From Brevibacillus brevis (lineage in GTDB: Bacteria > Bacillota > Bacilli > Brevibacillales > Brevibacillaceae), in contig NZ_CP041767.1 of NCBI RefSeq assembly GCF_022026395.1, forward strand, positions 4,124,501 through 4,188,500: 64,000 nucleotides of DNA. Direction: 5' to 3'. Below are positions 24,570 to 32,842 of the stretch, piece after piece. How positions within the stretch are numbered: position 1 is the first letter of the stretch; the number at the start of each line of letters is the position of its first letter. The position numbers and the translations under genes are program-made. A model generated the notes under the pieces. It ran no database searches, was not told where the DNA came from, and was given only the letters and a program-made list of their open reading frames with translations.

Positions 24570-26234
24570 TTGTCCTACCGTCCAGACCTGCCCTTGATCG
24601 TTCAAAGCGATCGGACGATATTGTTGGAAACGCAACATCCTTTATTTTCCGAGGCCAGACAAGCTATCAGCGGTTTTACTGAGCTAATCAAGAACCCAGA
24701 ATACATCCATACCTATCGGATTACCCCTTTATCGCTTTGGAATGCGGCTGCATCCGGTCTCACATCACAAGAGGTAACAGACGTGCTTGGCAACTACAGC
24801 AAATACGGTGTCCCGCCAACCATTGTCAAAGAAATTGAAGATACGATGCGAAAATACGGCTTGTTTCGTTTGGAACGCATTGGTGATCAACTCGTATTAA
24901 TGAGTGAAGACCCGCTTCTTTTAGCAGAGGTGACTAGTTATCAATCAATCGCTGTTCTTTTTGAGAGTGAATTTGTCATCAAAAGCTATGCGCGCGGGTT
25001 GATCAAACAAGAGCTGATCAAGCTCGGGTTTCCTGTACAAGATTTGGCGGGCTATACAGAAGGCGAATCCTGTGCAGTCAGCTTGCGGGAAACGACATCT
25101 CGAGGCAAAGCATTCTCTTTGCGTTCTTATCAAAAAGAAGCTGTCGATGCCTTCTATTCCGGAGGCGCTGTGACCGGGGGAAGCGGCGTTCTCGTCCTCC
25201 CCTGTGGTGCAGGAAAAACAGTCATTGGACTTGGTGCCATTTGCCAATTGCAAACAGCCACCCTCATTTTGACCACGAATACGACATCGGTTCGCCAGTG
25301 GATCGCTGAGCTCTTGGACAAAACAGGACTTGATCCAAATATGGTCGGGGAATACACTGGTGACAACAAAGAAGTCAAGCCAATAACTGTGGCAACTTAT
25401 CAAATTCTTACATACCGCCCCACCGCCGAAGATGATTTTCCTCATCTGAAACTCTTTTCAGAGCGCGACTGGGGGCTTATTATTTACGATGAGGTGCATT
25501 TGTTGCCCGCACCCATCTTTCGTGTAACTTCTGGGATTCAAGCCACTCGCAGACTTGGGCTGACTGCTACTCTCGTTCGGGAAGACGGGCGGGAAGAAGA
25601 TGTTTTCACGCTAATCGGTCCAAAAAAGTACGAGGTTCCGTGGAAAGTCATGGAAGAGCAAGGCTGGATCGCAGAGGCGCATTGCCGAGAAATTCGACTC
25701 CCCTTTGAGCCGAAGTGGCGAGAGGCCTATGCACATGCATCCGCTCGTCAAAAGTTTCGCATTGCAGCGGAAAATCCCAAAAAACTGGAGGTCGTCCGCG
25801 AGCTATTGGAGAGGCACGCCCACGATCGCGTTTTGATCATCGGGCAATATATCGATCAGCTTGAACAAATGGCAACGGCCCTTCAACTGCCACTCATTAC
25901 AGGAAAAGTACCGGACAAAGAACGCGAGCTTTTGTACACGCAGTTTAAAAAAGGGGAAATTACACGCCTGATCGTATCCAAGGTAGCCAACTTTGCGGTT
26001 GATTTGCCTGACGCCAACGTCGCGATCCAAATTTCCGGGACGTATGGTTCCAGACAAGAAGAGGCACAGCGCCTGGGACGTATCTTAAGGCCCAAAACAG
26101 ACGACAACACCGCCCATTTTTATACATTGGTAACGCGAGACACGAGAGAACAGGAATTTTCGCTCCATCGCCAGCTTTTTCTGGTCGAACAGGGCTATCC
26201 ATACGATATTATAGAAATCGAAACGCTGGTCTGA
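24570..26234 (+). CDS. Bacterial XPB-type DNA repair helicase
   Basis: Superfamily 2 helicase of the XPB/Rad25 family. N-terminal DUF/helicase-associated domain (about 1-170), Walker A LPCGAGKT (about 210-217), DEVH box IIYDEVHLL (about 305), the XPB-specific RED motif LVREDGREEDVF (about 340) and motif VI QRLGRILRP (about 500). 554 residues. A GTG at 24561 sits inside the GAGGTGAG ribosome-binding site; TTG at 24570 is the likely start. Its TGA stop is the first three bases of the -35 box of the ECF sigma operon downstream. Confidence 0.93.
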   Translation: MSYRPDLPLIVQSDRTILLETQHPLFSEARQAISGFTELIKNPEYIHTYRITPLSLWNAAASGLTSQEVTDVLGNYSKYGVPPTIVKEIEDTMRKYGLFRLERIGDQLVLMSEDPLLLAEVTSYQSIAVLFESEFVIKSYARGLIKQELIKLGFPVQDLAGYTEGESCAVSLRETTSRGKAFSLRSYQKEAVDAFYSGGAVTGGSGVLVLPCGAGKTVIGLGAICQLQTATLILTTNTTSVRQWIAELLDKTGLDPNMVGEYTGDNKEVKPITVATYQILTYRPTAEDDFPHLKLFSERDWGLIIYDEVHLLPAPIFRVTSGIQATRRLGLTATLVREDGREEDVFTLIGPKKYEVPWKVMEEQGWIAEAHCREIRLPFEPKWREAYAHASARQKFRIAAENPKKLEVVRELLERHAHDRVLIIGQYIDQLEQMATALQLPLITGKVPDKERELLYTQFKKGEITRLIVSKVANFAVDLPDANVAIQISGTYGSRQEEAQRLGRILRPKTDDNTAHFYTLVTRDTREQEFSLHRQLFLVEQGYPYDIIEIETLV

Positions 26235-26259
26235 AACGTTTACGAATAACCAGCGTCTC
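26223..26259 (+). promoter_or_regulatory. ECF-type autoregulatory promoter with flanking inverted repeat
   Basis: TGAAAC (26232-26237), exactly 16 bases, CGTCTC (26254-26259): the SigW/ECF consensus form (AAC ... CGT). The TGA of the -35 box is the XPB stop codon. A perfect 8-bp inverted repeat, ACGCTGGT (26223-26230) with ACCAGCGT (26249-26256), brackets it. Predicts that the downstream sigma factor drives its own operon. Confidence 0.7.
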
Positions 26260-26286
26260 ATAGAGGGAAGGGAGGCCAAAGATTCA

Positions 26287-26856
26287 ATGCAATCCGACGC
26301 CGAAATCATTCAGCGGATTCTTCAAGGCGACATCGAAGCGTATCGCGACCTCATCCAGCGATATCAGCATATGATATACGTTTTCATTTACAAAATGGTA
26401 AACAATCGCTCTGATGCAGAGGATCTCACTCAAGAAGTATTTGTTAAAGCGTATGAAAAATTGTCCACATTCCGTGGGGACAGCCAGTTTTCTTCTTGGT
26501 TACATACGCTTGCCCGAAATAAGAGCATCGACTTCTTGCGTCGCCGAAAGTATCATGACTCGGATGAACAATTGGCCTATGTGCCATCTAATACACGGGA
26601 CGAATCCCCTCAGGAATCGCTCATGACAAAAGAGCAACGTCGAGAAATTCAGGAAGCCTTTGCTCTACTGTCAGATTCTTATCGTGAAGTGATCGTCCTT
26701 CGCTGTACGCACGAATATCCGTTTGAAAAAATAGCTACGCTCCTCGGCATCGCCGAATCTACAGCTCGCGTCCGTTACTTGCGTGCTCGTCAGGAACTCG
26801 CAAAATTGTTATCCCGCAAGGAAGGGGGGCTCGTACATGAACTGCCAGGCATTTAG
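26287..26856 (+). CDS. RNA polymerase ECF sigma factor
   Basis: Group 4 (ECF) sigma factor of 189 residues. Region 2 spans about 20-90 with NRSDAEDLTQEVFVKAYEKL (core binding and -10 recognition) and FSSWLHTLARNKSIDFLRRR; region 4 (about 115-180) has YREVIVLRCTHEYPFEKIATLLGI and the HTH ESTARVRYLRARQEL. ATG behind GGGAGG. It overlaps the anti-sigma gene by 20 bases, the classic coupled arrangement. Activity should be held by that anti-sigma factor until an envelope signal releases it. Confidence 0.94.
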   Translation: MQSDAEIIQRILQGDIEAYRDLIQRYQHMIYVFIYKMVNNRSDAEDLTQEVFVKAYEKLSTFRGDSQFSSWLHTLARNKSIDFLRRRKYHDSDEQLAYVPSNTRDESPQESLMTKEQRREIQEAFALLSDSYREVIVLRCTHEYPFEKIATLLGIAESTARVRYLRARQELAKLLSRKEGGLVHELPGI

Positions 26857-28231
26857 AAAAGCATGGCTAGATGACACAGATAGCGATTCATACTCACATA
26901 TTGAAACCTGTGACGAATGCATCGCTTGGATAGAAACGCAAATGACAACAGAAGAGGAGGTGCAGTTCTTGAAGGAGGTTCCACTGCCTCAAGCGAACCT
27001 GGAAGACAGAATCATGCAAGCAATCTACCAGACCGCCGGAAAAGGTGTACCCCCTCACGCCGCTACTGCATCTTCAGAACAACAAACGAGTACAGTGATT
27101 TCAAAGCCAAACAAGCGTTGGACCAAAGGCTTCCCTTCATACGCCTGGGTTAGCGCAGCGGCAGTCTTGCTCGCAGTCGGTTTCGTCGGTTACCAACAAC
27201 TGACACCAAGTAATATTCAAATGGCTGCCATACAAGAAAACGGAATGAAAGACACCAGGAACACGATTGCATACGACGAAACGGAATCAAAATCGGAACC
27301 GCAAGCTCCAGCACCTGCTATCGCTTCCCTACCAGCAGCTGCTGATAGTCCGACGATGAAAAAAGCAGAAAGCAATCCAGAGTCTGCGGCTACACAATCG
27401 CAGGTCGCTCCGACTGCGCCTGCAAAAGATACACCTCCTGCCTCACCTGCCCAATCGAACAATGCGATTGCAATGGTGAAACCTGAGGAAAAAGCAACCA
27501 CACCAGAGCCACGTACGATCAATAAAGACGGGCAGAACAGCGTGGCATCTCGCGGATTACAGGGGAACTCAGCTGATCAAGCGGCAAAAGCGAAATCAGA
27601 AGTTCCAGCGGAGTCAGCTAATACGGGTAACCATATAGCCGCTAAGGAAGCCAATGGCGCTGCTGCTGAGAATCCTACGACATTTGGGATCGCTTCCCAA
27701 TTGGAACCAGACACAGCTGATGGCGGTTCGACTGAGAACGCATTGGTCGGTCCAACGTTGCCAACGGCAGCGAAGCAGCCCATTACGCTCTCTTCCTTCA
27801 CAGATTTGAACACCGCTGTACAAGCATCAGATATGCCCGTTCCAGCCCTGTCGCAATCACCGAATGGGTTCTCGATGAGTACGGTATCGGTCCAATATGA
27901 ATCCGAAACCAGCCAGAAGGTGACTCGCTTAACTTCAGATTACAAGCGAAACAACGACTGGATTCGCATAGATGTTGTGCGAAATACTGAAGGCAAGCGC
28001 AGCCTCTCTATCCCAGGTACTTTCTCGGCTACCCAGTTGTTCGCGGTCAACGGAGAGCAAGCTATTGCTGTTTCTTTTGATCAAACGGATTCAAAAGCAT
28101 CAACAGCCCAGCACTCGGCTCATTTTAACGCTCAATCCGACAACCAATCGTTGTATGTAGTCATGACGGCACATGGTGTCACCTTAAATGAATTAATGGA
28201 TGCTGCCAAACATATCACATGGAATCCGTAA
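26837..28231 (+). CDS. Zinc anti-sigma factor (ZAS type) with long extracytoplasmic region
   Basis: Membrane-anchored inhibitor of the preceding sigma factor. The N-terminal ZAS motif H-x3-C-x2-C is present as HIETCDEC (about residue 23-30). One membrane helix AWVSAAAVLLAVGFVGY at about 112-130. Then about 170 residues of Ala/Pro/Thr/Ser-rich, probably disordered sequence and a C-terminal globular part (about 310-464) with VTRLTSDYKRNNDWIRIDV. Start at ATG 26837 (MNCQAFRKAW), behind GGGGGG; the frame is open from 26783. The large outer domain suggests direct sensing of an envelope ligand or load. Confidence 0.9.
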   Translation: MNCQAFRKAWLDDTDSDSYSHIETCDECIAWIETQMTTEEEVQFLKEVPLPQANLEDRIMQAIYQTAGKGVPPHAATASSEQQTSTVISKPNKRWTKGFPSYAWVSAAAVLLAVGFVGYQQLTPSNIQMAAIQENGMKDTRNTIAYDETESKSEPQAPAPAIASLPAAADSPTMKKAESNPESAATQSQVAPTAPAKDTPPASPAQSNNAIAMVKPEEKATTPEPRTINKDGQNSVASRGLQGNSADQAAKAKSEVPAESANTGNHIAAKEANGAAAENPTTFGIASQLEPDTADGGSTENALVGPTLPTAAKQPITLSSFTDLNTAVQASDMPVPALSQSPNGFSMSTVSVQYESETSQKVTRLTSDYKRNNDWIRIDVVRNTEGKRSLSIPGTFSATQLFAVNGEQAIAVSFDQTDSKASTAQHSAHFNAQSDNQSLYVVMTAHGVTLNELMDAAKHITWNP

Positions 28232-28250
28232 AAAGATCCCTACGATTAGA

Positions 28251-28287
28251 AAAGACACGACTTGATTTTCAGGATCGTGTCTTTTTT
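28251..28287 (+). terminator. Terminator of sigma/anti-sigma operon
   Basis: AAAGACACGA pairs with TCGTGTCTTT around 14 bases, then further T. Confidence 0.85.
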
Positions 28288-28355
28288 CTGTTCTGTCTTT
28301 TGATCCAATCCAACTTACGATATATTGAAGGAAGATAATTCTGAGGAGCTAACGA

Positions 28356-28514
28356 ATGGACAAGTTTCACATCTGCTTCGGCCTATCTGCCTACGGTACA
28401 CTTCGATCCGTCTTCCGCAAACAGAATCTACTACAAACGGAAAGCATCATCTGTATCGAGGATGATTTTTCAGTTGGACCGCCTCTACGCCGGTTAGAGA
28501 TTCGATTGAAGTAA
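28356..28514 (+). pseudogene. Truncated DUF1835-domain gene (52 residues)
   Basis: ATG at 28356 with GAGGAG upstream opens a 52-codon frame whose product starts MDKFHICFGLSAYGTL and contains IICIEDDFSVGPPLRR. This is the N-terminal signature of DUF1835 proteins (HIxFGdSaxGxLR, then DDFSxGPL), which normally continue for 250-400 residues. Here it stops after the motif and runs straight into a terminator, as if the rest was deleted. It may be a decaying remnant or a short expressed peptide. Confidence 0.65.
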
Positions 28515-28553
28515 AAAAACGCTGTCCTCTTTCGCAAAGTGACAGCGTTTTTT
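28513..28553. terminator. Bidirectional terminator
   Basis: ACGCTGTC (28519-28526) pairs with GACAGCGT (28541-28548), with A7 before and T6 after, so it can stop transcription from both the DUF1835 remnant and the converging small gene. Confidence 0.8.
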
Positions 28554-28560
28554 CCTACTT

Positions 28561-28821
28561 TTAATGCTTTTGATTTTTCTCCTGATTCCACTGCTTGATC
28601 TGCTCGATGATTTCCCGAATTTGATTGCGTGCTTCCATATGCTCAGGCTCGCTTCCCCAATGCTGAATCAGCGGTGGCATTGCTTTTGCCATTGTCGTGT
28701 ACAGGCACCATATTTTCACCATCTCTACGCGCTCAGGGGTCGCTTCTCCTGTCAACAGCTCTGTAAATTTATGAACTAGATCCTCCAATTCAGGGACCAA
28801 CGCTTCTTTTTTCTCGTCCAT
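28561..28821 (-). CDS. Small conserved helical protein, DUF2573 (YusU)-like
   Basis: Acidic, all-helical 86-residue protein, start MDEKKEALVPELEDLVHKF, with FTELLTGEATPERVE and WCLYTTMAKAMPPLIQHW. The pattern resembles the Bacillus YusU/DUF2573 family of unknown function; I assign this from memory of the family and am only moderately sure. Convergent with the DUF1835 remnant across a shared terminator. Confidence 0.6.
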   Translation of the reverse strand: MDEKKEALVPELEDLVHKFTELLTGEATPERVEMVKIWCLYTTMAKAMPPLIQHWGSEPEHMEARNQIREIIEQIKQWNQEKNQKH

Positions 28822-28982
28822 GTCAGTTACCTCACTTTCGGGAACTTTTCTATTTGTATCCTTGGTTTATTTTACGAAAAAACACCCACGCGGAAAAGGA
28901 AGATTTTTCAGGTGGGATCGGTTACGCTTAAGCTATCAGAGAATCGAGGTGAAAACTTATCAAAGGCATTTGTATTCGACTG

Positions 28983-29426
28983 GTGCCAACAACCAGAGAT
29001 AATTGGCAAGATGCATTACGCTTGCAGGTACAAGATGAGCAGCAGCGCTTTGTTCCGTCTGTTGCCGTTTCACTGGCGAAGGTCCATATCCGACCTGATG
29101 GTGACAACTGCGAATATGAACCATTTTGCTTGTATGATGCTGATAAAATGGTTGGGTTTGTCATGATTACCTATGACGCCTCAACAGATTGGTGTTACTG
29201 GTTCAACGGTTTTTTGATCGATCACCGGTGCCAAGGTAAAGGATATGGCAGAGCGGCTCTCGCAGCGATCCTGGATACGGTTCGGAACCGTTTCCCACAA
29301 AGCAGATTTATCAACCTGACCGTATGCCCGGACAATGCAGGTGCTAGACATTTATACAGTCAAACCGGTTTTGAAGAAACGGGCGACGTATACGATGGAG
29401 AGATTGTCTACAGACTCACATTATGA
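28983..29426 (+). CDS. GNAT family N-acetyltransferase
   Basis: Acetyl-CoA-dependent N-acetyltransferase, close in pattern to the spermidine/diamine acetyltransferases BltD and PaiA. Acetyl-CoA loop CQGKGYGRAAL (about 82-92) and C-terminal NAGARHLYSQTGFEETG. 147 residues from the GTG at 28983. The strong GAGGTGA (28946-28952) is 30 bases upstream, and the frame between (about ten codons: KLIKGICIRL) matches the usual N-terminus but has no ATG, GTG or TTG at normal spacing, so the true start is uncertain. Confidence 0.85.
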   Translation: MPTTRDNWQDALRLQVQDEQQRFVPSVAVSLAKVHIRPDGDNCEYEPFCLYDADKMVGFVMITYDASTDWCYWFNGFLIDHRCQGKGYGRAALAAILDTVRNRFPQSRFINLTVCPDNAGARHLYSQTGFEETGDVYDGEIVYRLTL

Positions 29427-29438
29427 AGTGCATGAACA

Positions 29439-29464
29439 AAAACCGCCAGAAATTGGCGGTTTTC
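29439..29464. terminator. Bidirectional terminator
   Basis: ACCGCCA (29442-29448) pairs with TGGCGGT (29454-29460), flanked by A and T runs, between convergent genes. Confidence 0.8.
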
Positions 29465-29474
29465 ATGCGTATAG

Positions 29475-29915
29475 CTATTTCGTTTCTGGTACCATGAATT
29501 GCAAAAGACCAAATGCCACTCCTGCCGTCAATAGTGCACTCCAGATAATAATGCCCACCGACATCCACAGCATGAGCTTTTTCGTAGGGGCTCCCAGCGA
29601 GATACCGATAGCAGCACCCAGCGGGGCTCCTGTTAAGAGCGGCGAAGCGAGACCAAGACCAACCACTCCGTATTTATCCCATATCTGCCACATGCGCCCC
29701 TGACGATTGCTCCGTTTCTCTACACGCTTTAAAAGCCAGTTGCGCAACGAACCTCCCACAAAAATAACAGCACCTGCGCTGATAATCGCACCCACCGCAC
29801 TAAATATTCCGATCAGAATCGGTGGTAGCTGCAACATAAAACCTACAGGGATCGCTGCCCACAGTTCAAACATGCCAGATAGTGTCACCGAGCCTGCTTT
29901 CCATAATACATCCAT
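29475..29915 (-). CDS. Small multidrug export protein family (PF06695)
   Basis: Membrane protein of 146 residues with about four hydrophobic segments; ELWAAIPVGFMLQLPP near the N-terminus and GLASPLLTGAPLGAAIGISLG around 95 match the Sm_multidrug_ex family. Transport function in this family rests on little evidence. ATG start with AGGAGAAAGGCG upstream. Stand-alone. Confidence 0.8.
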   Translation of the reverse strand: MDVLWKAGSVTLSGMFELWAAIPVGFMLQLPPILIGIFSAVGAIISAGAVIFVGGSLRNWLLKRVEKRSNRQGRMWQIWDKYGVVGLGLASPLLTGAPLGAAIGISLGAPTKKLMLWMSVGIIIWSALLTAGVAFGLLQFMVPETK

Positions 29916-30003
29916 TCTATTTCGCCTTTCTCCTCTCGCTGTCTATTTCATTCGTCATGATAAAGACGAGCCGCCTTGGGATAAAGTAACGAAAAAGGTC
30001 AAA

Positions 30004-30999
30004 TTAGGATGTGACATCCCTTCGGATAAAGGTTGCGTACGCAATGATCAGCGCTGCGATCGCCCATACACTCAACACGGTCAACGAGAAAGGCAACGTC
30101 ATCCCCTTAATCGGAGGCAGTGTTCCATTGAGATAATCCGTCAACTGCAAATTAACCACGAACAAGTATTTGGACGATTCCCAGGAGGATGCCATCTGCG
30201 TCAGGATCGTTCCGCTAATTAACGCGGCCATCATAATTCCCATCCCCGCAGCCGCACTCCGAACCAAAACAGAGACCATAAGTGTTACCGTTGCAACCAC
30301 AACGCAGACGAACCAGCCCAGACCATACTGCATCAGCAAAAATTGCCATTGTGGCAGCATGAAAGCCCCAGATGTCTCCAGTTCTCCTCGCGATACTTCA
30401 AAGCCAGTCAAAATAGGAAGGTCCCAACCTGAATAGCCAAACACGACCCCAGAGAGCAAATAAGCGAGAATTAGTGTCGTGAGAACCGTTAGAGAGGTAA
30501 ACAGCAACAGGGTGATGTATTTGCTGGTCAGCACCTTCCAACGCCGTACAGGCCGCGTCAATAGCAGCTTGACTGTCCCCTCGCTAAACTCAGAAGATAC
30601 GAGGTCAACTGCGAGTACAACGATAATCATCGGCAAAAACATTGAAATGGCTTGGTCCATAAAGCCACGGGCAAAAGTAGGTCCACCTGGCGCCATCGGG
30701 TTAATGTCGTGATCCAAATAATATTGCTGCTGTGCGATCCGGACCTTGATAAAATCTCTCCACTCTTCTGGAAGACGGCTTGATGCCAGCCTGTTTTGCA
30801 TATCGACGATTTGTTGGGTTAAGAGCGGGCGCCAGTCGGTCGTCCCCATTCGTTCTTGTGCAGTGACAACCGAGCGGTACTGTGCGTATGTAAAAATCGG
30901 AATCAGAATCGCCAAGATGAGCACGACAACGAGAAAACGGCGCCTGCGCAGCAATTTTATGGTTTCATTCTGTACGAGCCCCACCATGCTCTGCTCCAT
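30004..30999 (-). CDS. ABC-2 type transporter permease
   Basis: Membrane subunit of an exporter. 331 residues, six membrane helices, the first at about 24-43 (FLVVVLILAILIPIFTY) and a large outer loop at 45-105; VDLVSSEFSEGTVKLLLTRPVRRW after helix 2 is the ABC-2 coupling region. Start at ATG 30999 with GGAGGGGG upstream; it overlaps the ATPase gene by 35 bases. The pair resembles BcrA/BcrB-like peptide antibiotic or NatA/B-type exporters; substrate unknown. Confidence 0.9.
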   Translation of the reverse strand: MEQSMVGLVQNETIKLLRRRRFLVVVLILAILIPIFTYAQYRSVVTAQERMGTTDWRPLLTQQIVDMQNRLASSRLPEEWRDFIKVRIAQQQYYLDHDINPMAPGGPTFARGFMDQAISMFLPMIIVVLAVDLVSSEFSEGTVKLLLTRPVRRWKVLTSKYITLLLFTSLTVLTTLILAYLLSGVVFGYSGWDLPILTGFEVSRGELETSGAFMLPQWQFLLMQYGLGWFVCVVVATVTLMVSVLVRSAAAGMGIMMAALISGTILTQMASSWESSKYLFVVNLQLTDYLNGTLPPIKGMTLPFSLTVLSVWAIAALIIAYATFIRRDVTS

Positions 31000-31924
31000 G
31001 ACTTCCCCCTCCTCCCGTCAATGTAAGGAACAGGTCTTCCAGTGTAACCGTCTTCGTCGCAATTCCCATCACAGGTATGCCGCCATTGACCAACGCTTGG
31101 TTAGCCTCGCTTACTTTTTCAATATCCATGCGGGATTTCAGACGCTCTTCACTGACCACCCACACTTCTGTCACTGCTGGTAGGTTTCGCAAGAGCTGCT
31201 CGGCCTTTTGTATATAAGAAGACGGGATTGTCCAATCGACCTGATCAGCAAACTGCTCCATCAGTTCTTTGACTAATCCAACCGAGATGACTTTTCCTTG
31301 GCTGATAATCGCCACCCGGTCGCACATCATCTCGATTTCACTGAGAAGATGGCTCGAAATAAAGACAGCGAGCCCTTCCTCCTCGGCAAGCTTGCGAATA
31401 AACTGACGCAACTCACGAATTCCTGCCGGGTCCAAACCGTTCGTCGGTTCGTCCAGGATCAATATTTTCGGCCGGTGCAAAAGTGCCTGCGCTATCCCAA
31501 GGCGCTGTCTCATTCCGAGTGAGTACGTTTTTACCTTATCATCAATCGCCCGTTCCAAATCAACAAAGCGAACAATTTCCTCAATACGCTCAGGCGTAAT
31601 ACCACCGCTCATTCTCGCAAACTGCTCCAGATTTTCTCTGCCCGTCAAAAACTTGTACAGCTCCGGGTTTTCGACGATACAACCAACCTGGGCAATCGCT
31701 TGCGGAAACTGTTCCTGAAGGGAGATGCCTCCGATGCGAATATCTCCCCCATCCGCTTTTGCCAATCCAACGAGCATGCGGATCGTGGTCGTTTTGCCTG
31801 CGCCATTCGGCCCGAGAAATCCAAATACCTCTCCGGCGAAAACGTCAAACGTAATATCATGAATGATCGGCTTTTTGCCAATCGCTTTTTGCAATCCTTT
31901 TACTGAGAGGACCGTTTCGGCCAA
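30965..31924 (-). CDS. ABC transporter ATP-binding protein (BcrA/CcmA type)
   Basis: ATPase partner of the permease at 30004. Walker A GPNGAGKTT (about 38-46), Q-loop near VENPELYKFLTG, signature YSLGMRQRLGIAQ (about 138), Walker B ILILDEPTNGLDPAG, switch SSHLL. 319 residues. Start TTG 31924 with AGGAGG upstream. First gene of a two-gene operon; probable promoter at 32009-32037. Confidence 0.92.
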   Translation of the reverse strand: MAETVLSVKGLQKAIGKKPIIHDITFDVFAGEVFGFLGPNGAGKTTTIRMLVGLAKADGGDIRIGGISLQEQFPQAIAQVGCIVENPELYKFLTGRENLEQFARMSGGITPERIEEIVRFVDLERAIDDKVKTYSLGMRQRLGIAQALLHRPKILILDEPTNGLDPAGIRELRQFIRKLAEEEGLAVFISSHLLSEIEMMCDRVAIISQGKVISVGLVKELMEQFADQVDWTIPSSYIQKAEQLLRNLPAVTEVWVVSEERLKSRMDIEKVSEANQALVNGGIPVMGIATKTVTLEDLFLTLTGGGGSHGAEHGGARTE

Positions 31925-32008
31925 TGTGCGCCCTCCTATCTGAGTCTCCCCTCGTCAACTGACGATGGCGTTCTGTTTATGGTACACTGTCATAAGATGT
32001 CCATCCAC

Positions 32009-32037
32009 ATTATACCATGACCATACACTTTACAACG
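32009..32037 (-). promoter_or_regulatory. Possible promoter of the ABC-2 exporter operon
   Basis: Perfect TATAAT (minus strand, 32009-32014) with a weak -35 CGTTGT (32032-32037) at 17 bases. It lies in the 130-base divergent gap shared with the SGNH hydrolase gene. Confidence 0.4.
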
Positions 32038-32053
32038 AATAGGAGGATACCCG

Positions 32054-32842
32054 ATGCGCACATCCGGCCAATTTCTTTGGCGCACGGCAGGTCTCTTGTC
32101 TTTACTCTCCTTTCTCTTATTTGCGACAGGTTTTGTCCTCGCGATGAATCCGCAGCAGCTGGCCCCATCCACAGCTAACCCACCTGCGCAAAAAGAGCAG
32201 CCACCCTCTCCTTTACCAGAAAAGGGTGTCCACAAAGTAGTCGCTCTAGGGGATTCCCTCACGCGCGGTGCCGGAGACGCAAACGGCCAAGGCTATGTCG
32301 GACTCGTTCGCCAAGCATTGGAGAAAAAATCGGGACAGTCGATTACGTTCACAAACCTCGCGATAAATGGACAGGAATCATCTGAGCTGCTCAAGCAAAT
32401 GTCCCAGGAGCAAGTGAAGAAGCTCCTCGCTGAAGCCGATCTGATTCTTTTTACCATCGGCGGCAATGACTTGTTCAGGCAGACAGGCGGGCTGTATACC
32501 ATTGAAAAAGAAAAAGTGACCACGGCTCTTAATAAGCTCGCGGTCAACTATGAAGAGATTCTCAAACAAATTCGCAGCGTTAACAAGACCGCGACGATCG
32601 TTTACACTTCCCTGTACAACCCTTTTGGCAATACGGAAGCATCCGTCGACACCATCGGGCCCGTGCTCGATTGGAACAATCAGGCGTCCCAAATCGCCTC
32701 ACGATACCCGCAAGTATTCGTGGTGCCGACCTACGACTTATTCTTGCGTAAGGAACAAAACTACCTGTATACAGACCACTTCCACCCGAATGCGGAAGGC
32801 TATAAACGGATGGCTGATCGCATCTTGCAAGCCCTAGAGTGA
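32054..32842 (+). CDS. SGNH/GDSL-family hydrolase, secreted or membrane-anchored
   Basis: Esterase/lipase-like hydrolase with the four SGNH blocks: GDSLTRG (about 66-72, nucleophile Ser68), INGQES (Gly), TIGGND (about 136-141) and DHFHPNAEGY (catalytic Asp and His, about 240). Residues 10-31 form an uncleaved signal or anchor helix, then a Pro-rich linker. 262 residues, like YpmR of Bacillus. AGGAGG precedes the ATG. The last 9 bases overlap the convergent MFS gene. Confidence 0.9.
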   Translation: MRTSGQFLWRTAGLLSLLSFLLFATGFVLAMNPQQLAPSTANPPAQKEQPPSPLPEKGVHKVVALGDSLTRGAGDANGQGYVGLVRQALEKKSGQSITFTNLAINGQESSELLKQMSQEQVKKLLAEADLILFTIGGNDLFRQTGGLYTIEKEKVTTALNKLAVNYEEILKQIRSVNKTATIVYTSLYNPFGNTEASVDTIGPVLDWNNQASQIASRYPQVFVVPTYDLFLRKEQNYLYTDHFHPNAEGYKRMADRILQALE

